A stretch of 64,000 nt of DNA from Cyclobacteriaceae bacterium (GTDB lineage: Bacteria > Bacteroidota > Bacteroidia > Cytophagales > Cyclobacteriaceae), in the NCBI GenBank assembly GCA_028285445.1, contig JANQPQ010000043.1:1-64000 (forward strand). The letters are read 5' to 3'. Positions 26,468 to 34,368 of the stretch are shown here, piece after piece. The translations under genes were made by a program, and so were the position numbers. The first letter of the stretch is position 1, and each line of letters opens with the position of its first letter. The notes under the pieces are model-generated. The model saw nothing but the letters and a program-made list of their open reading frames with translations, made no database searches and had not been told where the DNA came from.

Positions 26468-27557
26468 CTTGTTAGCAAGGATCATTGTCGGGGGGCTTTT
26501 CATATTCTCCGGCCTGATAAAGATCAACGACCCAATCGGTACTAAAATCAAGTTGGAGGAATACTTCGAAGTATTCTCGTCTGACTTCGCTGAATTCTTT
26601 CATTGGTTCGTTCCACTGGCACTGCCCATCGGGATGGTATTAATCATTTTGGAGGTGGTGCTCGGGGTAGCCGTTCTGGTGAACTTTCGCATGAAGTTGG
26701 CCTCCAAAATACTTTTGGTACTGATCACCTTCTTTACTTTTCTAACATTTTACTCAGCATACTTTAACAAGGTAACTGATTGTGGTTGCTTTGGTGACGC
26801 CATTCCTCTTACTCCATGGGAGTCTTTCTACAAGGATCTGATCCTGGTTGTTTTCATTGGTTATTTATTCTGGCGCCGGAATCACTTCGAACCACTTTTG
26901 AGTGCCCGGGTGGGAACCTACCTAATAAGTGGAACCGGTGTGGTGACCATGCTTATTGGTGTAATCGCTATCAGGCATTTACCCTTTATCGATTTCAGGC
27001 CTTACAAAGTTGGAGACAATATTGAACAGAACATGCAGCCTGAAGAAGATCCGATTTTCGAATATATCTTCGAAAAAGACGGTGAGCAAGTGAGGTCACA
27101 GCAGTATCTTACAGAAGCGGATGGTTATAAATACGTTAGTTACGAAGTGATCAACGCTGATAAAACAACACCAAAGATCCAGGATTATAACGTTTGGAAT
27201 CAAGAGGATGTGGATTACACTGCACAGACATTCCAAGGAACAAAACTGATGTTGCTGTTTCATGATATGGGCACCCTGAACACTACACACTTGGATGAAA
27301 TTAGAGGGCTCATTTCTGGTACAGATACACAAATGGAAGTGATTGCCTTTACCTCTGCGGACGCCGCAAGCTTTGAGAACTTTAGGCACGAATATCAGCT
27401 GGCTGTTCCTTATTTCTTCGTGGACGCCACTGTATTGAAAGCGATGATCAGGTCCAACCCTGGTATCATCCTGGTAAAGGAAGGCACCGTGCTGGGTAAG
27501 TGGCATCATAATGACGTGCCGGAATCCGGCGAGGTTCTGAGCCTTGCGAGAAAATAA
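26454..27557 (+). CDS. BT_3928-type DoxX/MauE family membrane protein with C-terminal thioredoxin-like domain
   Basis: 367 residues. The first 185 residues hold five or so hydrophobic helices with the DoxX/MauE hallmarks FIFSGLIKINDPIGT and KVTDCGCFGDAIPLTPWESFYKD. The rest (about 190-367) is soluble and contains TKLMLLFHDMGTLN and a PGIILVKEGTVLGKW strand that look like a thioredoxin-like fold without a CxxC motif. DoxX/MauE proteins are linked to quinone or disulfide electron transfer; the exact role of this version is unknown. ATG start, 14-bp overlap with the upstream gene and a one-base TAATG overlap with aroK downstream show an operon. Confidence 0.85.
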   Translation: MKILDLLARIIVGGLFIFSGLIKINDPIGTKIKLEEYFEVFSSDFAEFFHWFVPLALPIGMVLIILEVVLGVAVLVNFRMKLASKILLVLITFFTFLTFYSAYFNKVTDCGCFGDAIPLTPWESFYKDLILVVFIGYLFWRRNHFEPLLSARVGTYLISGTGVVTMLIGVIAIRHLPFIDFRPYKVGDNIEQNMQPEEDPIFEYIFEKDGEQVRSQQYLTEADGYKYVSYEVINADKTTPKIQDYNVWNQEDVDYTAQTFQGTKLMLLFHDMGTLNTTHLDEIRGLISGTDTQMEVIAFTSADAASFENFRHEYQLAVPYFFVDATVLKAMIRSNPGIILVKEGTVLGKWHHNDVPESGEVLSLARK

Positions 27558-28057
27558 TGCCTAAGATTTATTTAATGGGAATGCCTGCCAGCGGTAAATC
27601 GACGCTAGGCAGACAACTTGCTTCCAAACTTAATTTGCCATTTCTTGATTTGGACATTGAGATAGAGAAGCGGGAAGAGAGAACAATTCCTGAGATTTTT
27701 AATGTGCGCGGAGAAGAAGTCTTCCGGGTTGCAGAGCAGTCAGCTTTACTGGAAAGTATCGCCAGTTACAAGAGCTTTGTAATGGCACTGGGTGGAGGCA
27801 CTCCCTGCTTCAGAGATAACTTATCAGCTATTAAATCAGGAGAAACAATTTACCTCTCGGTGCCTTTGCCTGAGCTAATCAAACGCTTAAAAAGACAAGG
27901 GCCGGAAACCCGACCCCTGCTAAGTTATCAGACAGACCTTGATTTGGTGCTGAAGAATCTCTTGCAAAGACGAGAGCGCTACTATCTTCAGGCCAAATAT
28001 GTTGTGGAAGGCGCCAGCATTCAACTAACCGACCTTCTTAAATTCATTAGAAGTTGA
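27557..28057 (+). CDS. aroK: Shikimate kinase
   Basis: 166 residues, normal length. It phosphorylates shikimate at the 3-hydroxyl in the chorismate pathway. The P-loop is GMPASGKST (residues 8-16, K14), the shikimate-binding blocks are FLDLDIEIEKRE (D33/D35 region), FRVAEQ and MALGGGTPC, and the lid arginine region RLKRQGPETRPLL is present. It starts within the stop codon of the DoxX-type gene (TAATG). Its last 11 bp overlap the end of the convergent outer-membrane protein gene. Identification is secure. Confidence 0.96.
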   Translation: MPKIYLMGMPASGKSTLGRQLASKLNLPFLDLDIEIEKREERTIPEIFNVRGEEVFRVAEQSALLESIASYKSFVMALGGGTPCFRDNLSAIKSGETIYLSVPLPELIKRLKRQGPETRPLLSYQTDLDLVLKNLLQRRERYYLQAKYVVEGASIQLTDLLKFIRS

Positions 28058-29591
28058 ACCCCACCGTTGTGACAGCGCTGAATATATTGTTATCAATATT
28101 TGCAACAGGTCCCGTGCCGTCAACCAGCGTATAAGGGCTGGCGGTTGATTTATTCCAGGAATTAACAAAGCCCAGGTCTACATAGAAGTTCTTAAGCCTG
28201 ATGCCACCACCAAAAGAAATACTGGAGATACTGCGATCTATGCCATCTCCTTCATAAGGGTCAGCAGTAAAAGCATAGCCCCCACGGAATCTGAAGATAT
28301 CGTAACGGTATTCCGCTCCTGCCCTATAATTCAGCACAGACTTATACAAACTGTTAATGGTCCGGTTGTCACCTGTAGTCGAAAAGTCGTTTGAATTGAG
28401 ATGGTTCTTGGTGTAGTCTACCCATTCCACATCTGCGGTTATAAATCCGTTTTTGCCAAAGAAGTAAGCCAAGCCACCATTTATTTTCCAGGGGGTTCTC
28501 AAAGAATAATTCGAAAGAAAGATATCGCTTTCTGCAATTTCCTGGGTCAGTGTCAACTCAGGGCTATAAACGTAGTTGTTGAAATTTGCTACGATTGAAC
28601 CTGCATAAACTTCTTCCAGGTTATAGAAAGTAGGGGAGATAAACGAGACGCCAAGGGTTAATTGATCTATGGGCCTGATGATGGCCCCAAGTGTTAAATT
28701 TACTCCTGAACCAGTGATGTCAACGTCATCACGCACGGTAAAGTCGTCCAGTACACCATCATCCCTAAATTCGCGATAAGCTCTTTGTTCTCTGTAATTC
28801 AGTGCCACCATACCAATACTAGCCCCCAGGTATACTTTGTCATTGAAATTCGCTCCGTAGGAGAGTGATAATTGGTACTGGGCTCCCCGTGTGGTTATTG
28901 TTTCAGTTTGCAGAATGGGGAATACCGGAACGATCACGATAGAATCGGGATTCAATTGGGTATAGAACGAATCTATATAACCGAAAACGAAGGATGTATC
29001 CTGGTTGGCGTCAACCACGGGAAACTGATCTACAAGGAAGGCATTAAACGCCATATCCGTAAGATTAGTATCAAAACCATCATTCAAATCAGTGAGAATA
29101 ACATCAAACAAATCAGTAGTCGGGTTGTTCGTTTCGTAAGTCACCCTGTTGTTGAAGTCTGCGGTCTTTGTTAAAGAGATACCAAAAGATCCACCCTTAA
29201 ACCCACGTTCACCAAGGTCACTCTGACCTTTATTTATTACCGCACCAATGTTGCTGAAATTGAAATTAGCTTTGGAATCACTGGTGATTGTTCCAAGGAA
29301 TTCAGAGTCGCTATTAGCAAAGTTCAGCGAAGGTGAAAAACTAAACTCTGAGCGGTTGTAGAATCCAAGCCCGGCAGGGTTTGAAAGTGCCGAACTGAGA
29401 TCACCTCCGAGCGCAACCTGAGCACCACCCATTCCCAATAACCTCGCGCTGCCTCCAAAATTGTTTCGGCTAAAGATCAAAGCTTCGTTGTAGTAGCCTG
29501 CGGCAGAGGGGTCGATAACCTGCGCTTCAGCTTGGTTTTGATGTAGCAGTATCACACTGCTTATGAATATAAGCGTCCTAAAGATTTTCAT
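28047..29591 (-). CDS. FadL/OmpP1-like outer-membrane beta-barrel protein
   Basis: 514 residues with a signal peptide ending AEAQ at about 24. The start of the mature protein (ALIFSRNNFGGSARLLGMGGAQVALGGDLSSALSNPAGLGFYNRSEFSFSPS) is the conserved opening of the FadL/Toluene_X-like and PorV-like barrels of Bacteroidota, and the sequence then alternates amphipathic strands to a terminal Phe (TTVGFNF). The ligand cannot be predicted; barrels of this kind pass hydrophobic compounds. PorV, the T9SS shuttle barrel, is a related family but I see no specific signal for it. Convergent with aroK; 47 bp downstream of the repeat lipoprotein gene on the same strand. Confidence 0.82.
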   Translation of the reverse strand: MKIFRTLIFISSVILLHQNQAEAQVIDPSAAGYYNEALIFSRNNFGGSARLLGMGGAQVALGGDLSSALSNPAGLGFYNRSEFSFSPSLNFANSDSEFLGTITSDSKANFNFSNIGAVINKGQSDLGERGFKGGSFGISLTKTADFNNRVTYETNNPTTDLFDVILTDLNDGFDTNLTDMAFNAFLVDQFPVVDANQDTSFVFGYIDSFYTQLNPDSIVIVPVFPILQTETITTRGAQYQLSLSYGANFNDKVYLGASIGMVALNYREQRAYREFRDDGVLDDFTVRDDVDITGSGVNLTLGAIIRPIDQLTLGVSFISPTFYNLEEVYAGSIVANFNNYVYSPELTLTQEIAESDIFLSNYSLRTPWKINGGLAYFFGKNGFITADVEWVDYTKNHLNSNDFSTTGDNRTINSLYKSVLNYRAGAEYRYDIFRFRGGYAFTADPYEGDGIDRSISSISFGGGIRLKNFYVDLGFVNSWNKSTASPYTLVDGTGPVANIDNNIFSAVTTVGFNF

Positions 29592-29638
29592 TACGTTGTT
29601 ATTTTAGCTGTTCCTGATTGTGTGGAGCTAAATCTAAA

Positions 29639-31156
29639 TTAGTTGCCTCTTCTCCTGTTCGAGCTATTAGACCGGTTGCTGCTATTTCGATTTCCGGTGC
29701 TAGACCGGTTACTACCAGAAGACCTGTTTATACTTGGTCTTGACCGGTTACTACTGCTCGATCGGTTGTAGCTTGATCGATTGTTCGACCGATTGTAGCT
29801 GTTCGATCTGTTATAGCTGTTAGACCGGTTGGAATTCGACCGATTGTAAGAATTCGATCTGTTGCTATTCGAACGATTGTAAGAGTTAGACCGATTGCTG
29901 TTCGATCGGTTATAACTATTCGATCTATTATAGCTATTCGACCTGTTGGAATTCGAACGGTTGTAAGAATTAGATCTATTGTAGCTGTTCGATCGGTTGT
30001 AACCTTCACGGTTGTAGCTATTGGTTCTGCTCCTGTTCTGGTAAGTACGGTTACGATCGTAAGAGCTTCTTGTATTCGACCTTGTATAGTTCGAATTAGA
30101 CCTAGTACGATTGTAGTTGTAGTTATCTCTAGACCTGCTAGTTCTGCTTCTGGTTACAGCTGTGTTGTTTCTGGATGTAGAATAGTCTCTTCCTCTACGA
30201 TAGTAATCGTTCTGCCTCTCAGTTCTGGCTCTTACATTCCTGTTAACGTCACGGCTGCGAGTGTTGACAGTTCTCGAAGTGATTGATCTCACATCGCGAT
30301 TAGTGTTGTCAGCAAGCCTGGCTGTAGATCCTCTGCGAGGCCTAGGCCCACGCACAATTTGTCGTGTTCTCCTGTTGATATTGTCAGGGTTAACATTAAC
30401 AAAGTTGTTGTTGTAATAGACCACATTAGGTCCGCCACCCCAGACTCCGAAGTTACCTCCGTAGTAGAATCCGGCAGGAGGACAGTAGAATGCACTGTAT
30501 ACGTAACTAGGACGATACCCGTAGAAAGGATCCCAGAATCTGGCTCTATTCCAGCGTCGGAATCTCGACCCATATCCAAATCCGCCGCCCCATCCGAAGC
30601 CGGCGTTCCATCCAAATCCAGCGTTCCAGCCAAAGCCAACTCTTACTCCGGGTGAAAACCAAGGGTCAAAAGCCCAAGGGTCGTAAAATCCTCCTCTATT
30701 AAATGCCCAGGGATCCCAGAAAGGATCGTAAAACCCTGCATTGCGTCCCCATCCCCAGTTGTTTCCATAGTAGTTATTTACTACCGTTCCTCGCCTGGCG
30801 GAGTTGTAATCATCTACGAAGTAATCATCGTTGCCATAACCTGCATTTTGGCTAATGGCCTCATCACTGACATTGTCAGTTTGATATTTTGCAATGTATT
30901 CCGGATTGACATTTTTAGCCGATAGATTTTCTCCGGTTAATTGCCCATCGTTCTCAATCTTAATTGCGTCCGGATTTACTTCCTGGAATTTAGAAAGTAC
31001 ATCCACGGTAGTACCTGCATTCAGAGCTTCTCTGTCTTGAGAGTTGAAGTACAAGTCATCATATTCTCCGCTTTGAGAATAGTTGCTACTGCTGCATCCC
31101 CACATTACTGAAGCTGCTGCTAAAACGACGGCTAAGTAACTCGAATTTCTCTTCAT
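29639..31156 (-). CDS. Lipoprotein with Gly/Trp/Phe-rich middle and Asn-Arg-Ser repeat tail, function unknown
   Basis: 505 residues. The lipobox is VMWGC with Cys21, followed by SSSN. Residues about 25-110 are ordinary; 110-250 are rich in Gly, Trp, Phe, Tyr and Asp/Pro (repeated GFGWNA, WDPWAF); 250-380 are Arg-rich; and about 380-505 are a tandem array of SYNRSN and SNRSN units. The tail is strongly basic and almost free of hydrophobic residues. I do not know a characterised homologue; proteins of this composition in Bacteroidota are annotated as hypothetical. A complete TTG-N18-TAAATTTG promoter precedes it. Likely an outer-membrane-anchored protein with a disordered surface or periplasmic tail. 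Confidence 0.8.
   Translation of the reverse strand: MKRNSSYLAVVLAAASVMWGCSSSNYSQSGEYDDLYFNSQDREALNAGTTVDVLSKFQEVNPDAIKIENDGQLTGENLSAKNVNPEYIAKYQTDNVSDEAISQNAGYGNDDYFVDDYNSARRGTVVNNYYGNNWGWGRNAGFYDPFWDPWAFNRGGFYDPWAFDPWFSPGVRVGFGWNAGFGWNAGFGWGGGFGYGSRFRRWNRARFWDPFYGYRPSYVYSAFYCPPAGFYYGGNFGVWGGGPNVVYYNNNFVNVNPDNINRRTRQIVRGPRPRRGSTARLADNTNRDVRSITSRTVNTRSRDVNRNVRARTERQNDYYRRGRDYSTSRNNTAVTRSRTSRSRDNYNYNRTRSNSNYTRSNTRSSYDRNRTYQNRSRTNSYNREGYNRSNSYNRSNSYNRSNSNRSNSYNRSNSYNRSNSNRSNSYNRSNSNRSNSYNRSNSNRSNSYNRSNSYNRSNNRSSYNRSSSSNRSRPSINRSSGSNRSSTGNRNSSNRSNSSNRRRGN
29660..30010 (-). repeat. Tandem coding repeat: SYNRSN / SNRSN units
   Basis: In the lipoprotein reading frame the stretch consists of 18-bp units coding SYNRSN with 15-bp units coding SNRSN interspersed; roughly twenty NRS cores can be read. 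Units share the core AAC/AAT-CGA/CGG/AGA-TCG/TCT/AGC, but synonymous codons differ between copies, so the array is more regular as protein than as DNA. The last part degenerates into SSSNRS and SSNRR. Confidence 0.9.
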
Positions 31157-31191
31157 GGCTTTATTGTCTGCGGTTCGTATATAAAATTAAT

Positions 31192-31220
31192 CAAATTTAT
31201 TCAGTTAGCGATTTTACCAA
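31192..31220 (-). promoter_or_regulatory. Complete Bacteroidota promoter for the repeat lipoprotein
   Basis: Minus-strand TTG (31218-31220), 18-bp spacer, TAAATTTG (31192-31199): a full match to the TTG-N17..20-TAnnTTTG promoter. The ATG is 35 bp downstream at 31156, giving a leader of about 30 nt. Confidence 0.7.
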
Positions 31221-31244
31221 GCGACCAGATTGTCATTATTCCTG

Positions 31245-31252
31245 TATATTTG
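31245..31252 (+). promoter_or_regulatory. -7 element for proS
   Basis: TATATTTG, a perfect TAnnTTTG match, 51 bp before the proS ATG in the 147-bp divergent gap. No TTG at the standard spacing is seen. Confidence 0.45.
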
Positions 31253-31303
31253 TCGCTGTTTTTCACGCACTAACACATTTTCAAAATTTATGCCAAAAAA
31301 CTG

Positions 31304-32779
31304 ATGGCAAAAGGTTTACCTAAAAGAAGTGAGGATTATTCTCTCTGGTACAATGAGCTTGTAAAGCGGGCTGATTTGGCTGAAAACAGCCCTGTACGTG
31401 GTTGCATGATAATAAAACCCTATGGTTACTCCATTTGGGAGAAAATGCAGGCTGCAATAGATAAAATGTTTAAGGATACTGGGCATAGTAACGCATATTT
31501 TCCCTTATTCATCCCGAAGTCATATTTAAGCAAAGAGGCTGATCACGTAGAAGGTTTTGCCAAAGAATGCGCGGTTGTTACCCATTATCGGCTAAAAAAC
31601 GATGAAGGTGGACAAGGTGTGGTAGTAGACCCCGAAGCAAAACTAGAAGAGGAGTTAATAGTTAGGCCTACTTCAGAAACGGTTATTTGGAACACCTACA
31701 AAAACTGGATACAATCCTACCGAGATCTGCCTATTCTGGTAAACCAATGGGCCAATGTGGTAAGGTGGGAAATGAGAACCAGGCTTTTCCTCAGAACTGC
31801 TGAATTTCTTTGGCAGGAAGGCCACACTGCACATGCAACTCGGGAGGAGGCAATGGAAGAGACCTTAAAGATGATGGGAGTATATGCCACATTTGCCGAG
31901 GAATTTATGGCCGTGCCTGTATTGCGTGGAGTGAAGACTGAAAGCGAACGTTTTGCTGGCGCAGACGACACTTACTGCATAGAAGCGCTAATGCAAGATG
32001 GAAAGGCGCTGCAGGCTGGTACTTCGCACTTTTTGGGCCAAAATTTTGCCAGAGCATTTGATGTAAAATTTGCTGACCAAAATGGCAACTTAGAGCATGT
32101 ATGGGGTACTTCCTGGGGCGTTACCACCAGGCTGATGGGAGCTTTGGTAATGGTCCATTCTGATGATGATGGCTTGGTTCTGCCACCAAAGCTAGCACCT
32201 ATTCAGGTGGTTATCGTTCCTATTTACAAAGGGGAGGATGAAAGAGCCAAAATTTCAGAACAAGCCCTAAAGCTAAAGGAAGAGTTAGAAGCCAGGGGGT
32301 TGAGTGTTAAATATGACGACCGAGACACACAAAAACCAGGGTGGAAGTTCGCTGAGTACGAACTGAAAGGCGTACCCGTGAGACTGGCCATGGGACCTCG
32401 GGATTTGGAAAATGGTACGGTGGAGGTTGCCAGAAGGGATACCAAGGAAAAACAAGTGGTAGCCATCGACCAAGTGGTTGACACGGCAGAAGCTCTCATG
32501 ACAGAAATCCAACAGAATCTCTTTAATCGCTCCCTGCAATTCAGAGAGGCCAATACACATCAAGTAGATACCTACGAGGAGTTTAAGGAAGTGCTTGATA
32601 AGCAAGGTGGTTTTGTGCGGGCTCACTGGGACGGGACTGCCGAAACTGAAGATAGGATAAAGGAGGAGACCAAAGCTACTATTCGTTGTATAGAACTAGA
32701 TCGTAAGGAGGAGGACGGAGTGTGTATATACTCCGGCAAGCCTTCTAAGGGAAGGGTAGTATTTGCGAAAGCCTACTAA
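31304..32779 (+). CDS. proS: Prolyl-tRNA synthetase (short, eukaryote/archaea-like type)
   Basis: 491 residues. A class II aminoacyl-tRNA synthetase that charges tRNA(Pro). Blocks seen: [18 protein letters not shown], the motif 2 region [34 protein letters not shown], and the anticodon-binding domain (about 300-400, [12 protein letters not shown]). The insertion editing domain of the long E. coli type is absent, and the C-terminal extension ending in VVFAKAY, with a CIYSGKPS block, is that of the short ProS form. ATG start; a -7 element lies upstream. It is the first gene after the divergent gap and ends 83 bp before nfeD. Confidence 0.96.
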   Translation: MAKGLPKRSEDYSLWYNELVKRADLAENSPVRGCMIIKPYGYSIWEKMQAAIDKMFKDTGHSNAYFPLFIPKSYLSKEADHVEGFAKECAVVTHYRLKNDEGGQGVVVDPEAKLEEELIVRPTSETVIWNTYKNWIQSYRDLPILVNQWANVVRWEMRTRLFLRTAEFLWQEGHTAHATREEAMEETLKMMGVYATFAEEFMAVPVLRGVKTESERFAGADDTYCIEALMQDGKALQAGTSHFLGQNFARAFDVKFADQNGNLEHVWGTSWGVTTRLMGALVMVHSDDDGLVLPPKLAPIQVVIVPIYKGEDERAKISEQALKLKEELEARGLSVKYDDRDTQKPGWKFAEYELKGVPVRLAMGPRDLENGTVEVARRDTKEKQVVAIDQVVDTAEALMTEIQQNLFNRSLQFREANTHQVDTYEEFKEVLDKQGGFVRAHWDGTAETEDRIKEETKATIRCIELDRKEEDGVCIYSGKPSKGRVVFAKAY

Positions 32780-32862
32780 TAGGTGTCCTTCAAACTAATC
32801 CCGCAGTTCATGGTTAAAGCTTTGATAATATTCTTAATTTCGAAGCATAAATAACTCGCAAT

Positions 32863-33339
32863 ATGCTCGAGTGGATTACCGTAATACTGTTGGTAGCGAT
32901 AGGGGTGATATTAATCATCGCGGAGCTGATTTTTGTGCCAGGTACTACCATTGTGGGAGTGCTAGGCCTTGTAGTTGCCGCCGTGGGCATTTGGCTTGGG
33001 TTTGACTACTTCGGAGCGCAGGTTGGTTTCATTATACTGATGGGCTCGGGCGTTGTGTCGGTTACGGCCTTAATCTATGCGCTGAAATCAAATACCTGGG
33101 AGCGATTTGCCAACAAGAAGGCTATTAGAAGCAAATTCAATGAAGATTTTCAGCCTGATTTGGCAAAAGGGGATATAGGAGAGACAGTTTCGGCACTACG
33201 ACCTATAGGTAAAGCGGAATTTAACGACAAGGTTTTTGAAGTTAAGACCAATGGCAACTATCTTGAAGCTGGTAATAAAGTGCAGGTCGTAAAGGTGGGG
33301 GATAATCAAATAATTGTAGAACTCTATAATCAAGAATAA
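32863..33339 (+). CDS. NfeD-family membrane protein
   Basis: 158 residues: two or three hydrophobic helices (about 4-75, [43 protein letters not shown]) and a C-terminal OB-fold domain (about 95-158, [44 protein letters not shown]) that matches NfeD. NfeD proteins are the usual partner of flotillin/stomatin-type proteins, and here the stop overlaps the floA start by one base (TAATG). The protease domain found in long NfeD versions is absent. Together the pair is thought to organise membrane microdomains. Confidence 0.92.
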   Translation: MLEWITVILLVAIGVILIIAELIFVPGTTIVGVLGLVVAAVGIWLGFDYFGAQVGFIILMGSGVVSVTALIYALKSNTWERFANKKAIRSKFNEDFQPDLAKGDIGETVSALRPIGKAEFNDKVFEVKTNGNYLEAGNKVQVVKVGDNQIIVELYNQE

Positions 33340-34343
33340 TGGAAGGCTTTCCGGTTTACATTCTCATAGCATTTGGGTCGATAATACTTCTTTTCGTCTT
33401 TCTCTATTTTGTACCCGTCAACCTGTGGATTACAGCCAGGTTTTCTGGTGTGAAAGTTGGCCTGTTTGAACTTGTGTTCATGCGGATTAGGAAGGTGCCT
33501 CCCAGAATTATTGTTGGAGAATTAATTACTGCTACAAAGGCAGGACTGGAAGTAACTACACCTGATTTGGAGACGCACTACCTAGCTGGCGGAAATGTGC
33601 CCACCGTTATTAAGGCGCTAATCTCGGCCGATAAGGCCAATATTAGTCTTGATTTCAAACAATCGACGGCGATTGATCTTGCTGGCCGCGACGTTTTTGA
33701 AGCGGTGCAGATTTCGGTAAACCCCAAAGTAATTACTACCCCTAAGGTTGCCGCCGTCGCCGCTGATGGGATTCAGCTTATAGCGGTGGCTAGGGTAACT
33801 GTGCGAGCTAATATTCAGCAGTTGGTTGGCGGAGCTGGTGAAGACACTATTCTGGCCAGAGTAGGAGAAGGTATTGTAACATCTATTGGATCGGCTTCAA
33901 CACACAAAGATGTGCTGGAGAATCCTGACAATATATCTAAGCTTGTATTACAGCGAGGGCTTGATGCAGGAACTGCTTTTGAGATTTTATCCATTGATAT
34001 TGCCGATGTTGATGTGGGTACCAATATCGGTGCAACGTTGCAAACTGATCAAGCGAGTGCCGACCTGAAAGTTGCCGAGGCAAAGGCTGAAGAGCGTAGA
34101 GCCATGGCCGTTGCCCTGGAGCAAGAAATGAAAGCCAAGGCGCAGGAAGCTCGTGCTAAGGTAATTATGGCCGAGGCGGAAGTGCCTTTGGCCATGGCAG
34201 ATGCCTTTAGGGAGGGAAACCTTGGCATCATGGATTACTACAAAATGCAGAACATTGAAGCTGACACCAGTATGAGAGAGTCAATTGCTACTGGTGGCAA
34301 GAAAAGTTCTGGTTCATCATCATCTAAGGGCGGTAAGAAGTAA
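33339..34343 (+). CDS. floA: Flotillin-like protein FloA
   Basis: 334 residues. The N-terminal hairpin membrane anchor (about 5-30) is followed by the SPFH-like domain ([26 protein letters not shown]) and an Ala/Glu-rich helix ([38 protein letters not shown]), then a Ser/Gly/Lys tail. This matches the FloA/YqfA family of bacterial flotillins that mark ordered membrane domains and influence secretion and envelope stress responses. Start overlaps the nfeD stop (TAATG), so the two are translated together. Identification is firm; the local role is inferred from the family. Confidence 0.95.
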   Translation: MEGFPVYILIAFGSIILLFVFLYFVPVNLWITARFSGVKVGLFELVFMRIRKVPPRIIVGELITATKAGLEVTTPDLETHYLAGGNVPTVIKALISADKANISLDFKQSTAIDLAGRDVFEAVQISVNPKVITTPKVAAVAADGIQLIAVARVTVRANIQQLVGGAGEDTILARVGEGIVTSIGSASTHKDVLENPDNISKLVLQRGLDAGTAFEILSIDIADVDVGTNIGATLQTDQASADLKVAEAKAEERRAMAVALEQEMKAKAQEARAKVIMAEAEVPLAMADAFREGNLGIMDYYKMQNIEADTSMRESIATGGKKSSGSSSSKGGKK

Positions 34344-34368
34344 TTAGGCCTAATTCTGGTAAGGTCTA

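Noticed and set aside
26559-26576. 18-bp perfect palindrome GAATACTTCGAAGTATTC.
   Set aside because: It lies inside the DoxX-type coding sequence and encodes an ordinary EEYFEVFS stretch; far from promoters, so a chance palindrome is likelier than an operator.
28047-29591. Barrel gene as PorV (T9SS shuttle).
   Set aside because: It is FadL/PorV-superfamily-like in its opening, but has no context or specific signal that singles out PorV.
34342-34355. 14-bp palindrome AATTAGGCCTAATT between floA and the WG-repeat gene.
   Set aside because: No loop and no T-tract, so not a convincing terminator; only a possible protein site with nothing else to support it.
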